Of a stretch of DNA of 64,000 nucleotides, positions 17,258-24,602 are shown piece by piece. A model generated the notes under the pieces. That model was not told where the DNA came from, made no database searches, and saw only the letters and a list, made by a program, of their open reading frames with translations. The stretch's first letter is position 1; every line of letters starts with the position of its first letter. The stretch covers positions 1-64,000 of the forward strand of contig NZ_MUYK01000012.1 in the NCBI RefSeq assembly GCF_002155685.1, written 5' to 3'. This stretch comes from Erythrobacter colymbi (GTDB lineage: Bacteria > Pseudomonadota > Alphaproteobacteria > Sphingomonadales > Sphingomonadaceae). The translations under genes were made by a program, and so were the position numbers.

Positions 17258-18699
17258 GGCTCGCCCCGGTCATTGCCCTCGCGCTGCTCTCCGGCTGTTC
17301 GATGGCGCCCAAATATGTCCAGCCCGCCTTGCCCGTCCCCGCCTCGTGGCCCGCGGGCGATGCCTATCTCGCGCAGAGCGAGGCCGCACTGCCGGTGATG
17401 AGCTACCGCGAGGTCTTTGCCGATCCGCGGCTGGTGCAGGTGATCGAGCAGGCACTCGCCAACAACCGCGATCTCCGGATCGCCGCCGCCAATATCCGCG
17501 CAGCGCGGGCGCAGTCGCGCATCCAGAACGCCGCGCAGCTGCCGCAGGTGGGCGTTGCGGCGGGCGGTACGCGGTTCGACAACGGCACCGCCAACCAGAA
17601 CCGCAACCAGGATGTCGACATCGGCAACGACCCTGCCGCGAGCCGCTCCACCGCCGGCACGCGCTACACCGCCGATGTCAGCACCACCGCTTTCGAGATA
17701 GACCTGTTCGGGCGGCTCGATTCGCTCTCCGACGCGGCCCTCGCCCGCTTTTTCGGCACCGAGGCCGCCGCCCGCGCCACCCGCCTCACGCTGATCGGCG
17801 ACATTGCCGATGCGTGGCTGACCTATGCCGCCGATGCCTCGCTCCTGAAGCTTGCCGAGGACACCGCCGCCAATGCGCGCGAGCAGGTGAAGCTCACCCG
17901 CCTGCGGCTCGACGGGGGGATCGCCCCGCGCTCCGACCTGCGCCAGGCCGAGCAGATCCTCGCCGCGGCCGAGGCCGATATTGCCGCGCAGACCACCGCG
18001 CTCGCGCAGGATGCCAATGCGCTGCAACTGCTGGTCGGCGCGCCGGTTGATACCGCGCTGCTGCCGCGCTCGCTCGACGATGCGGGCGAGGCGGTGCGCA
18101 CGCTCCCGGCGGGGCTCGATTCGACCATCCTGCTGCGCCGTCCCGATGTGCTCCAGGCCGAATACGAGCTGCGCGCCGCCAATGCCGAGATCGGCGCGGC
18201 GCGCGCGGCGCTGTTCCCGCGAATCACGCTGACGGGGCTGGCGGGGCTCGCGAGCAATGCGCTCTCGACCCTCTTCACGGGCGCGGCCTTCAACTATTCG
18301 GCGGGCGCGAATGTGCGCTATTCGCTGTTCGCGGGCGGCGCGGCGCAGGCGGGCGTGGCCCAGAGTGAGGCGCAGCGCGATGCGGCGGTGGCGGGGTACG
18401 AGCGCGCGATCCAGGCCGCGTTCCGCGATGTTGCCGATGCCCTCGCGCGGCGCGGGACGATCACCGAACAGCTGCGCGCCAACCGCGCCTTCCTCGATGC
18501 GGCCGAGGATACCTACCAGCTCGCCGACCTGCGCTATCGCGGCGGGGTGGACAGCTTCCTCGCCAGCCTCGACGCGCAGCGCGCCGCCTATCAGGCGCAG
18601 CGCACGCTGCTGACCACGCGGCTCATCGAGGCGAGCAACCGCGTCGCGCTCTACCGCGCGCTCGGCGGGGAAACCGCGCAGCCTGCGCCCGATCAGTGA
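17254..18699 (+). CDS. RND outer membrane efflux lipoprotein (NodT/OprM type)
   Basis: A 481-residue outer membrane factor with lipobox LLSGC (Cys15) and the family opening MAPKYVQPALPVPASW. Two TolC-like repeats follow, the first around residues 60-250 and the second around 270-470. STILLRRPDVLQAEYELRAANAEIGAARAALFPRITLTG is the family signature in the second repeat, and DLRYRGGVDSFLASLDAQR near the C-terminus is also typical. The ATG overlaps the pump stop (ATGA) and GGAGG lies upstream. It should form the trimeric exit duct for the pump. Confidence 0.93.
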   Translation: MRLAPVIALALLSGCSMAPKYVQPALPVPASWPAGDAYLAQSEAALPVMSYREVFADPRLVQVIEQALANNRDLRIAAANIRAARAQSRIQNAAQLPQVGVAAGGTRFDNGTANQNRNQDVDIGNDPAASRSTAGTRYTADVSTTAFEIDLFGRLDSLSDAALARFFGTEAAARATRLTLIGDIADAWLTYAADASLLKLAEDTAANAREQVKLTRLRLDGGIAPRSDLRQAEQILAAAEADIAAQTTALAQDANALQLLVGAPVDTALLPRSLDDAGEAVRTLPAGLDSTILLRRPDVLQAEYELRAANAEIGAARAALFPRITLTGLAGLASNALSTLFTGAAFNYSAGANVRYSLFAGGAAQAGVAQSEAQRDAAVAGYERAIQAAFRDVADALARRGTITEQLRANRAFLDAAEDTYQLADLRYRGGVDSFLASLDAQRAAYQAQRTLLTTRLIEASNRVALYRALGGETAQPAPDQ

Positions 18700-18715
18700 T
18701 TTTGCGCAGCATCCT

Positions 18716-18742
18716 GCATTAAACCGCGCCGCCCATCCGTTT
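18716..18742 (+). promoter_or_regulatory. Predicted ECF promoter 1 (AAAC-N12-CCGTTT)
   Basis: GCATTAAAC at 18716-18724 and CCGTTT at 18737-18742 are separated by 12 bases, 52 bases before the ATG of the small secreted protein. The same arrangement occurs at 21779-21800, with a closely related one at 20433-20454. Their exclusive grouping around an ECF sigma gene points to that sigma factor. Confidence 0.6.
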
Positions 18743-18794
18743 CCCTTTCGACCGGCCGCCCGTGCCGGGGACAACACCGAAAAGGAGACACCCG

Positions 18795-19139
18795 ATGAAG
18801 CTTGCAATCGCCACCCCGATCCTCGCGCTCGGCCTGCTCGCCGCTACCGGCGAGGCCGCCATCCCCGAGCTCCACGAGGAACGCCTCGCGCGGGCCGAGG
18901 AGAGCCGCATCCTCACCGCGCCGATCGCCGGGATCCAGAACCGCCTGTGGTTCGATTACCGCATCGACATCACCGAAGCGCAGAAGGAACTGAGCGCCGA
19001 TCTGCGGCGCGCCAGCGACCTCGAGGACCAGCGCGATGCCTGGGAGGAATATGCCCGCGAACTGCGCAAGGAACGCAGCCACTACATCTCGGAAATGGCC
19101 CAGCGGGGCTATCGCATGGGCACGGTGACGGTCGACTGA
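18795..19139 (+). CDS. Small secreted coiled-coil protein
   Basis: A 114-residue protein with an N-terminal signal peptide (MKLAIATPILALGLLAATGEA) followed by a charged helical region of about 90 residues rich in Glu, Arg and Ala, probably a coiled coil. No catalytic motif or named family is recognised. AAAGGAG lies 8 bases before the ATG. Its promoter carries the AAAC-N12-CCGTTT motif shared with two other genes at this locus, so it is likely a target of the neighbouring ECF sigma factor. It is probably periplasmic. A hairpin terminator follows it. Confidence 0.75.
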   Translation: MKLAIATPILALGLLAATGEAAIPELHEERLARAEESRILTAPIAGIQNRLWFDYRIDITEAQKELSADLRRASDLEDQRDAWEEYARELRKERSHYISEMAQRGYRMGTVTVD

Positions 19140-19169
19140 TCCGCAGCTCTTTTTCAACCGAGGCACCGG

Positions 19170-19205
19170 GAAGGGGTCGGCAGCGATGCCGGCCCCTTCT
19201 TGTTT
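19170..19205 (+). terminator. Hairpin terminator after small secreted protein
   Basis: A 12-bp stem (GAAGGGGTCGGC with GCCGGCCCCTTC, one wobble) and a 6-base loop are followed by TTGTTT. It lies between convergent genes and could serve both. Confidence 0.75.
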
Positions 19206-19210
19206 GGGGG

Positions 19211-19924
19211 TCAGGGCTTGGCCCAGCGCCGTTCGCGCGCCGCGCGTTCGGCATCGGCATCGAGCGCGCCGCCCGCCGCCATGTCCTGCGCGGCGGCGAG
19301 GAGATCGGTCTCGCTGCCGGCCTGCCGGTATTCGCTCCCCTGCGCTTCGCCGAGCGCGAATTGCCGTTCGATCTTCCAACCCGTCGTGTCGCGGCAGGCG
19401 ATCCCGCCCTCGTCGCTCGCGCGCCAGGCGCGGCACAGATCACCGCCCTCGCGCTCGAAGCTGAGGAGGATGCGGGTCGGCGCATCGGCAGGCTGGTCGG
19501 CGACCAGCTGCGTATCGAGCGCGGCGGCAAGATCGCCGCCCGCATAGCCATCGGGCGTGCGCCCCTGCCACGGCTGCCACAGCGCGAGGATCAGCGAGGC
19601 GGCAAGCGCCGGGCCGACCAGCGGCGCCCAGCGGCGCACCACCGGGGCGAGGCCGCGCTTCTGCCGTGCGGCGGCAAGGCTCACGACCTCGGCCGGAGCC
19701 TCGCCCGCATCCTTCGGGACGAGCAGCGCGGCGAGGTGCGGCGGCACGCTTTCCTCGGCGAGCGGCGCATAGTGCGCGGACAGCATCGCCTTGAGCCCGC
19801 GATGCGCCTCGACCTTGCGGGCGAGCGCCGGGTCGGCGGCCATCGCCGCCTCGACCTCTTGCGCGGCCGCCGGATCGAGCGCGCCATCGGCATAGGCGGC
19901 CAGCATTTCCTCGGTCACACTCAT
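19211..19924 (-). CDS. Membrane-anchored anti-sigma factor
   Basis: A 237-residue protein whose start overlaps the sigma gene stop by four bases, the typical sigma/anti-sigma coupling. The N-terminal 100 residues (MSVTEEMLAAYADGALD, then VEAAMAADPALARKVEAHRGLKAML) resemble anti-sigma domains that hold an ECF sigma factor in the cytoplasm. One transmembrane helix is WAPLVGPALAASLILALW (about residues 113-130). The remaining C-terminal region would lie in the periplasm and has two Cys residues in GGDLCRAW and GGIACRD that could form a disulfide. No zinc-binding HxxxCxxC motif is seen. It probably senses an envelope stress. Confidence 0.82.
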   Translation of the reverse strand: MSVTEEMLAAYADGALDPAAAQEVEAAMAADPALARKVEAHRGLKAMLSAHYAPLAEESVPPHLAALLVPKDAGEAPAEVVSLAAARQKRGLAPVVRRWAPLVGPALAASLILALWQPWQGRTPDGYAGGDLAAALDTQLVADQPADAPTRILLSFEREGGDLCRAWRASDEGGIACRDTTGWKIERQFALGEAQGSEYRQAGSETDLLAAAQDMAAGGALDADAERAARERRWAKP

Positions 19925-20457
19925 TGCGCGCCCTCCAGCATCGCCATCAGCGCGTCACGCCCGCGCACCAGCCGCGAATTGAGCGTACCCACGGGGCAGC
20001 CGACGATCTCGGCGGCTTCCTTGTAGGACCAGCCCTCGACCATCACCAGCAGCACCGCCTCGCGCTGGTCTTCGGGCAGGCGGGCCATCGCGCGGTCCAC
20101 CATCGAAAGCTCCACCGCCGCCTCCTGCCCGCCCTCGCCGCCCACGGAAAGCCCCGCGTCGGGGTCCACGAAGGTCTCGCGGCGGCGTGTGGTGGCGCGG
20201 CCCTCGTCGATAAAGATGTTGCGCATGATCCGGTACATCCAGCTGTCGAGCCGCGTGCCTTCCTGCCACTGGTCGCGGCGGGCGAGGGCGCGTTCGATGG
20301 TCATCTGGCACAGATCGTCGCCGTCGGCCCTTGACCCGGCCAGCCCGATCGCGAACCGCCGCAGCCGCGGCAGCAGACCCAGCACCTGGTTTTCGAAACT
20401 CTCGGACAGCGTTCCACGCCTTTCTGCGGATGAAACGGATGGGCTTGTCCGTTTCAT
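19921..20457 (-). CDS. ECF-type RNA polymerase sigma factor
   Basis: A 178-residue ECF sigma factor. Region 2 includes LPRLRRFAIGLAGSRADGDDLCQMTIERALARRDQW and MYRIMRNIFIDEGR. Region 4 includes RLPEDQREAVLLVMVEGWSYKEAAEIVGCPVGTLNSRLVRGR with the DNA-binding helix. The downstream anti-sigma gene overlaps it. The ATG at 20457 lies inside a 32-bp palindrome that looks like the sigma factor's own promoter. The real start may therefore be farther in, for example a CTG at about 20409 following AGAAAGG, giving a protein that begins near LSESFENQVLG. It is divergent to the protease gene. Confidence 0.88.
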   Translation of the reverse strand: MKRTSPSVSSAERRGTLSESFENQVLGLLPRLRRFAIGLAGSRADGDDLCQMTIERALARRDQWQEGTRLDSWMYRIMRNIFIDEGRATTRRRETFVDPDAGLSVGGEGGQEAAVELSMVDRAMARLPEDQREAVLLVMVEGWSYKEAAEIVGCPVGTLNSRLVRGRDALMAMLEGAQ

Positions 20458-20459
20458 CC
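20428..20459. promoter_or_regulatory. Palindromic divergent ECF promoter (sigma gene / protease gene)
   Basis: Perfect 12-bp arms GGATGAAACGGA (20428-20439) and TCCGTTTCATCC (20448-20459) flank an 8-base spacer. Read on either strand it contains AAAC-N12-CCGTTT, the motif of the other two promoters at the locus. It would drive the protease rightwards and the sigma gene leftwards (autoregulation). Confidence 0.6.
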
Positions 20460-20489
20460 ATGCTTAATGCGAAATGGAGGATCGAGACA

Positions 20490-21755
20490 ATGATGCGGCG
20501 ACCGACACAGCTTTATGCCCTCGCGGCGCTGGCGGGCGTGCTGGCTGCGCCGGTGGCTGCGCAGTTGCAGGTGCCGGGCGTGGGCGTGCCGGTGCCGCCG
20601 GTGGGCCGCGTGCTGGGCGAGGTGACCGACAGGCTCGACCGCACGGTGGACACCGCGACCGCCATCACCGAGCGCGAGGCGCGCAGACTGCTGCGTCTGC
20701 GCGAGGCGGCGCTCGACCGTCTGCTGCGCGCCAATCCGCAGGCGATCGAGCGCGATTCGGCCGGCAATCTCGCCCGGCACGGCGAGCTGCTGGTGACCGG
20801 CCCCGATGCGGCGAGCCTCGCCGTGCTGGAGAAGGCGGGCTTTCGCATCCTTTCGCGCGAAGAGATCGAGGGGCTGGACATCGCCTTCGTGCGCCTCGCC
20901 GTGCCTGCGGGCATGAGCCTCGCCGAAGCCCAGACGCGCGCTGCCGCGCTGGCCCCGGACGCGCAGATCGAGGCCGACACGCTGCACCTCGAAGCCGGAG
21001 CGCCCATCGCCACGGCCGCGCTGCCGGTGACGGCGCTTGCTGCGGCAGCGGCGGCGCCGGTCGAGGTCAAGGTCGGCCTGATCGACGGGGGCACCGGAGC
21101 ATCCGTGCCGGTCGCGGCGCGCAAGGGCTTTGCGAGCGGTGCGCCTGCCGCCTCCGATCACGGCAGCGCGGTCGCCAGCCTGCTGCGCGCGCAAGGGTTG
21201 ACGCGGCTGTGGGCGGCCGATGTCTATGGCACCGATCCGGCAGGCGGCAGCGCCTCGGCGGTCGCCAAGGCCCTCGGCTGGCTCGCGGCGAGCGGGTGCA
21301 AGGTCGTCACCGTCAGCCTTGTCGGCCCCAGGAGCGCGCTGCTCGAGAAGGCCGTCATCGCAGCGCAGGGCAAGGGCGTGGTGGTGGTCGCCGCGGTCGG
21401 CAATGACGGCCCCGCCGCGCCGCCCGCCTATCCTGCGTCCTATTCGGGCGTGCTCGCCATCACCGGCGTCGACCGCAAGGGCCGCGCACTGATCGAGGCG
21501 GGGCGCGCGCTGCATCTCGATTACGCCGCCCCGGGCGCGGAGGTCTGGGCGATGGATGCCGCGGGCAAGCGCAAGGCGTGGCGCGGCACCAGCTTTGCCA
21601 CCCCGCTCGCCGCCGCCCGCGTCGCTGCCGCGCTGGCGCAAGAGAGCAACTGGCGCGCAGCGCTCGACCGCGAGGCGCGCGATCTCGGCACCAAGGGCGC
21701 GGATGCGACCTATGGCCGCGGCGTGCTGTGCGAGAGCTGCGGCAAAAAGAAGTGA
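20490..21755 (+). CDS. S8 family (subtilisin-like) serine protease
   Basis: A 421-residue secreted protein with signal peptide MMRRPTQLYALAALAGVLAAPVAA. The catalytic triad is visible: Asp199 in VGLIDGG, His224 in SDHGSAVASLL, and Ser368 in GTSFATPLAA, plus the oxyanion-hole Asn in AAVGNDGPAAP. About 180 residues precede the catalytic domain, possibly a propeptide or substrate-binding region. TGGAGG lies 9 bases upstream of the ATG. The gene diverges from the ECF sigma gene and shares its palindromic promoter. It likely acts in the periplasm or outside the cell as an envelope-stress effector, or in feedback on the pathway. Confidence 0.88.
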   Translation: MMRRPTQLYALAALAGVLAAPVAAQLQVPGVGVPVPPVGRVLGEVTDRLDRTVDTATAITEREARRLLRLREAALDRLLRANPQAIERDSAGNLARHGELLVTGPDAASLAVLEKAGFRILSREEIEGLDIAFVRLAVPAGMSLAEAQTRAAALAPDAQIEADTLHLEAGAPIATAALPVTALAAAAAAPVEVKVGLIDGGTGASVPVAARKGFASGAPAASDHGSAVASLLRAQGLTRLWAADVYGTDPAGGSASAVAKALGWLAASGCKVVTVSLVGPRSALLEKAVIAAQGKGVVVVAAVGNDGPAAPPAYPASYSGVLAITGVDRKGRALIEAGRALHLDYAAPGAEVWAMDAAGKRKAWRGTSFATPLAAARVAAALAQESNWRAALDREARDLGTKGADATYGRGVLCESCGKKK

Positions 21756-21773
21756 CCCCCCGCCTGCGGGCAT

Positions 21774-21800
21774 GCATTAAACCGCGAACCCCATCCGTTT
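21774..21800 (+). promoter_or_regulatory. Predicted ECF promoter 3 (AAAC-N12-CCGTTT)
   Basis: GCATTAAAC (21774-21782) and CCGTTT (21795-21800) lie 12 bases apart, 54 bases before the ATG at 21855. The 13 bases GCATTAAACCGCG and the segment CATCCGTTTCCC are identical to promoter 1 with equal spacing. Confidence 0.6.
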
Positions 21801-21854
21801 CCCCTCTGAGCGAGCGATGCAAGCCTCGCTGCAATCGAGGAAAGGAACACGGAC

Positions 21855-22766
21855 ATGAACAAGATCATTCTTCTCGCCAGCGCCTTCGCGCTCGTCCCCG
21901 GTGCCGCCAATGCCCAGCTGCTGGGCGGGGGCGGCGGGCTCGGCGGCGGTCTGGGCGGTGGCCTCGGCGGCACCATCGGCGGGACGCTCGGCGGCACGAT
22001 CGAGCGCACCACCTCGACCGTGCGCGGCACTGTCGACAGCACCGTGAGCGGACGCGGCTCGACCCGTGGCAGCCAGTCGGTCGATGCGCGCAAGGGCACG
22101 GTGCAGGCCGACCGCAGCGCCGAAGGCTCGATCACCGGCTCGACCGCGAGCCTCGCCGATCTCGTCGTGCCCCCGATGGGCAATATGGCGCAGGCGAGCG
22201 GCAACGGCTCGGCCAGCGGGCAGGGCAGCGCCAATGCGCAGCTGATCGGTACGGATGCGGTGACCGGCGCGCTGGCGCCCGTGGCGGGCGAGGCGCGTAG
22301 CGTCGGCGCGAATGCGGCGGGCATGGCCGTCGGCACGGCACGCGGCGCGGCGCAGAGCGCGACCCTGCCTGCCCTTCCGGGCGTGCCTGCGCTCCCCGCC
22401 GCCGCGGGCGGATCGGCGGAAGGCAGCGGTTCTGCCAATGGCGAAGGCTCGGCCTCGCTGTTCCAACCGGTGCTGGCGGTGGCCGGATCGGCCGCAGCCG
22501 CCGGGCAGGGCATGGCGAGCGTCACCCCCGGCATGCCGGTGACGACCGCCGACGGCGCCTCGCTCGGCAAGGTGCGCGCGCTGGTCGCCAATGGCCGCGG
22601 CGAGGTCGAGCAGGTGGTCGTGCAGCAGGGCAAGGTCACCCGCACGCTGCCGGCGGGGATGTTCAGCGCCTCGGGCGATGCGCTGGTGGCGGGCGAGGCG
22701 CAGGGCGGAGCCGCTGCGGCCCCCGCTCCCGCCCACGCTCCGGCCGACAACAGCACTTCGGGCTGA
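21855..22766 (+). CDS. Secreted Gly-rich protein with PRC-barrel-like C-terminal segment
   Basis: A 303-residue protein with a signal peptide (MNKIILLASAFALVPGAANA). A glycine-rich low-complexity stretch (about residues 24-48, repeats of LGGG and GGT) is followed by a Ser/Thr/Gly-rich linker. Near residues 225-285, GMPVTTADGASLGKVRALV and EVEQVVVQQGKVTRTLPAGMF resemble a PRC-barrel-like fold; this is a weak match by eye. AAAGGAAC precedes the ATG. Its promoter is nearly identical to that of the small secreted protein at 18795. The role is unknown, likely envelope-associated and controlled by the local ECF sigma factor. Confidence 0.72.
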   Translation: MNKIILLASAFALVPGAANAQLLGGGGGLGGGLGGGLGGTIGGTLGGTIERTTSTVRGTVDSTVSGRGSTRGSQSVDARKGTVQADRSAEGSITGSTASLADLVVPPMGNMAQASGNGSASGQGSANAQLIGTDAVTGALAPVAGEARSVGANAAGMAVGTARGAAQSATLPALPGVPALPAAAGGSAEGSGSANGEGSASLFQPVLAVAGSAAAAGQGMASVTPGMPVTTADGASLGKVRALVANGRGEVEQVVVQQGKVTRTLPAGMFSASGDALVAGEAQGGAAAAPAPAHAPADNSTSG

Positions 22767-22828
22767 TCGCGACAGCTTCCGGCCCGCCGACCGCGCCCCG
22801 ATGGTGGCGGCGGGCCTCATCCTTGAAG

Positions 22829-22859
22829 GCGGTTGCCCCGTGCAGCCGCTTTTCTTTTG
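22829..22859 (+). terminator. Intrinsic terminator
   Basis: Stem GCGGTTGC / GCAGCCGC with a 5-base loop is followed by TTTTCTTTT, 62 bases after the stop of the Gly-rich protein gene. A classic rho-independent shape. Confidence 0.8.
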
Positions 22860-22943
22860 TCCCCGACACGCCACGCAGCACAGCCGCCGCGCGCCGCAAG
22901 GGCCCGCAGCAGCGGTATGATCCCGTCGATGTCGGAAGAATAA

Positions 22944-22989
22944 TGGAGCGGGCGAAGGGATTCGAACCCTCGACCCCAACCTTGGCAAG
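22944..22989 (-). tRNA. 3' fragment of tRNA-Gly(GCC); attachment site of the island
   Basis: Read on the minus strand, these 46 bases run from the anticodon loop (TTGCCAA, anticodon GCC) through the variable loop and the T arm with GGTTCGAATCC to the acceptor 3' strand ending CGCCCGCTCCA. The 5' half of the tRNA (acceptor 5' strand, D arm, 5' anticodon stem) is absent; unrelated sequence follows at 22990. Integrative elements that use a tRNA 3' end leave exactly such a fragment at the distal end, so this marks the island boundary (attL). An intact tRNA-Gly gene with the same 3' sequence is expected at the other end. Confidence 0.85.
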
Positions 22990-23115
22990 AAGACCGACGG
23001 GCTTTTCTCCAGTACGCTCCACATCGCTATACCACGATAGAAGCTCGATATATCTAGCATTCCAGTTTTCCTTAATGCGATCAGGATGCCTGAAATGGAC
23101 TTGCATCTGCTGACA

Positions 23116-23157
23116 ATTTGGTGACAAAAGGTTCGGCAGAGAATTTTGTCACCAAAT
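23116..23157. promoter_or_regulatory. 14-bp perfect inverted repeat before integrase
   Basis: ATTTGGTGACAAAA (23116-23129) and TTTTGTCACCAAAT (23144-23157) are exact inverted copies with a 14-base spacer. The second ends directly at the ribosome binding site of the integrase gene. It could be an autoregulatory operator, an integrase arm-type site or an excisionase site. Confidence 0.6.
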
Positions 23158-23168
23158 GAGGAGTGGGG

Positions 23169-24434
23169 ATGACTCCGGTCAAGCTAAACAAGCGCTGCGT
23201 CGATAGCCTGCTTCCGCCCTCCAAGGGGCAAGCGGTTCTCTGGGATACCGAGGTACGCGGCTATGGCGTACGTGTCCTTCCGTCGGGCACAAAGACCTTC
23301 ATCCTCCAGTATCGCAACCCAGAGGGAATTCAGCGCCGCATCAATATTGGCCGATACGGCGTCCTTACCGTCGATCAGGCGCGCGATCAGGCCAAGCTGT
23401 TCCTGGCCTCCGTGATCAAGGGAGAAGATCCGGCTGATGAAACACGTCGTGCGCGCAAAGGCATGACGGTCGCGGAGATGTGCGAATGGTATCTGGCCGA
23501 AGCGCGGGCCGGGAACATCTTGGGACGACTGAACCGACCGATAAAGGCATCGTCCCTTGATATGGACGAGAGCCGTATCAAGACGCACATAATCCCACTC
23601 CTCGGAAAGCGCGTGGTGGCGCAGCTGAGCGTCGCCGATGTCGAGCAAATGCAGTCCGATGTTAAGAACGGGAAAACCGCTAAAGCTCGGACCGGTGGTC
23701 GTGGCGGACAGGCGACCGGGGGAGCTGGTGTAGCCTCGCGATGCCTGGGCACGCTTCAAGCGATCATAGGGCATGCCAAGCACAAGGGGTTGCTGGCGGC
23801 CCATCCAACCCAAGGTGCGAAAAAGCTGGCCAGCGCAAAGCGGACCCGACGGCTGAGCGTCGCCGAGATTGAGACGCTGGGTAAGGCAATCGCGTTTGCC
23901 GAGCGAAACCACGAAAATCCTGTGGCGCTGGCCGTTCTGAAGACGCTTCTGCTAACCGGTTATCGCCGGGAAGAAGCCCAAGCCATGCAGAGGTCCTGGG
24001 TTAACGCTGCGGGAGGCTTCATCAGTTTCCCGGACACCAAAGGCGGTGCGCAAGTCCGTGCCATTGGCCCTGCGGCCCTGAAGATCGTCCTGAGCCAGCC
24101 AGAAATGCTCGGCAATCCTTATGTCTTCGCATCAGAAACCGGGGCCGGGCCATATACTGCTGTGAGTTCCTGTCTTGACCGTGTTTGCAAGCTCGCCGGG
24201 ATTTCGGGCGTCACGCCCCATACCCTTCGGCATACGTTCGGAAGCATCGCAGGCGAACTGGGTTTTTCGGAACTGACAATCCGCGCTATGCTCGGTCACG
24301 CTTCGCAAAACGTGACGCAAGACTATATCCATATCGACGAAGCGCTGAAGCTGGCTGTTCAAAGGACATCGGATGAAATTGCGCGTCTACTCGACTTGGG
24401 GACAAAACGTCTTGCAATGATGTCCTATCCATAA
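23169..24434 (+). CDS. Tyrosine integrase of the island
   Basis: A 421-residue integrase with an N-terminal arm-binding domain (LNKRCVDSLLPPSKGQAVLWDTEVRGYGVRVLPSGTKTFILQYR), a core-binding domain (about 95-200), and a catalytic domain. Catalytic residues are Arg in LTGYRREEA (near 262), HTLRHTFGS (near 345), and LGHASQNVTQDYIH with the nucleophilic Tyr. Length and domain order fit DUF4102-type integrases of genomic islands. GAGGAG lies 5 bases before the ATG at 23169. It sits 180 bases from the tRNA-Gly fragment and would catalyse integration into and excision from that site. Confidence 0.93.
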   Translation: MTPVKLNKRCVDSLLPPSKGQAVLWDTEVRGYGVRVLPSGTKTFILQYRNPEGIQRRINIGRYGVLTVDQARDQAKLFLASVIKGEDPADETRRARKGMTVAEMCEWYLAEARAGNILGRLNRPIKASSLDMDESRIKTHIIPLLGKRVVAQLSVADVEQMQSDVKNGKTAKARTGGRGGQATGGAGVASRCLGTLQAIIGHAKHKGLLAAHPTQGAKKLASAKRTRRLSVAEIETLGKAIAFAERNHENPVALAVLKTLLLTGYRREEAQAMQRSWVNAAGGFISFPDTKGGAQVRAIGPAALKIVLSQPEMLGNPYVFASETGAGPYTAVSSCLDRVCKLAGISGVTPHTLRHTFGSIAGELGFSELTIRAMLGHASQNVTQDYIHIDEALKLAVQRTSDEIARLLDLGTKRLAMMSYP

Positions 24435-24602
24435 CCAGCGCCTTGTCCCGATCCTTGTTGGGACTGCCACCGGCTAGCTGCATCGAGACTCCCGGCGCCC
24501 AGTCCATACAAAGACCGGCGCCGTGTCGATGTCGCCGGTTACTATAAAATCTGCTTCGGGTGTGGCACTCAACACTCATGGTTGACATATCGGGGGCATT
24601 GC

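Noticed and set aside
19955-20461. Alternative frame of the sigma gene starting MDETDKPIRF
   Set aside because: It is a shadow frame with Arg/Gly-rich translation. The frame of the real sigma gene contains regions 2 and 4.
22944-22989. Intact tRNA-Gly gene
   Set aside because: Only the part from the anticodon loop to CCA is present. The sequence after 22989 does not restore the D arm or the acceptor 5' strand.
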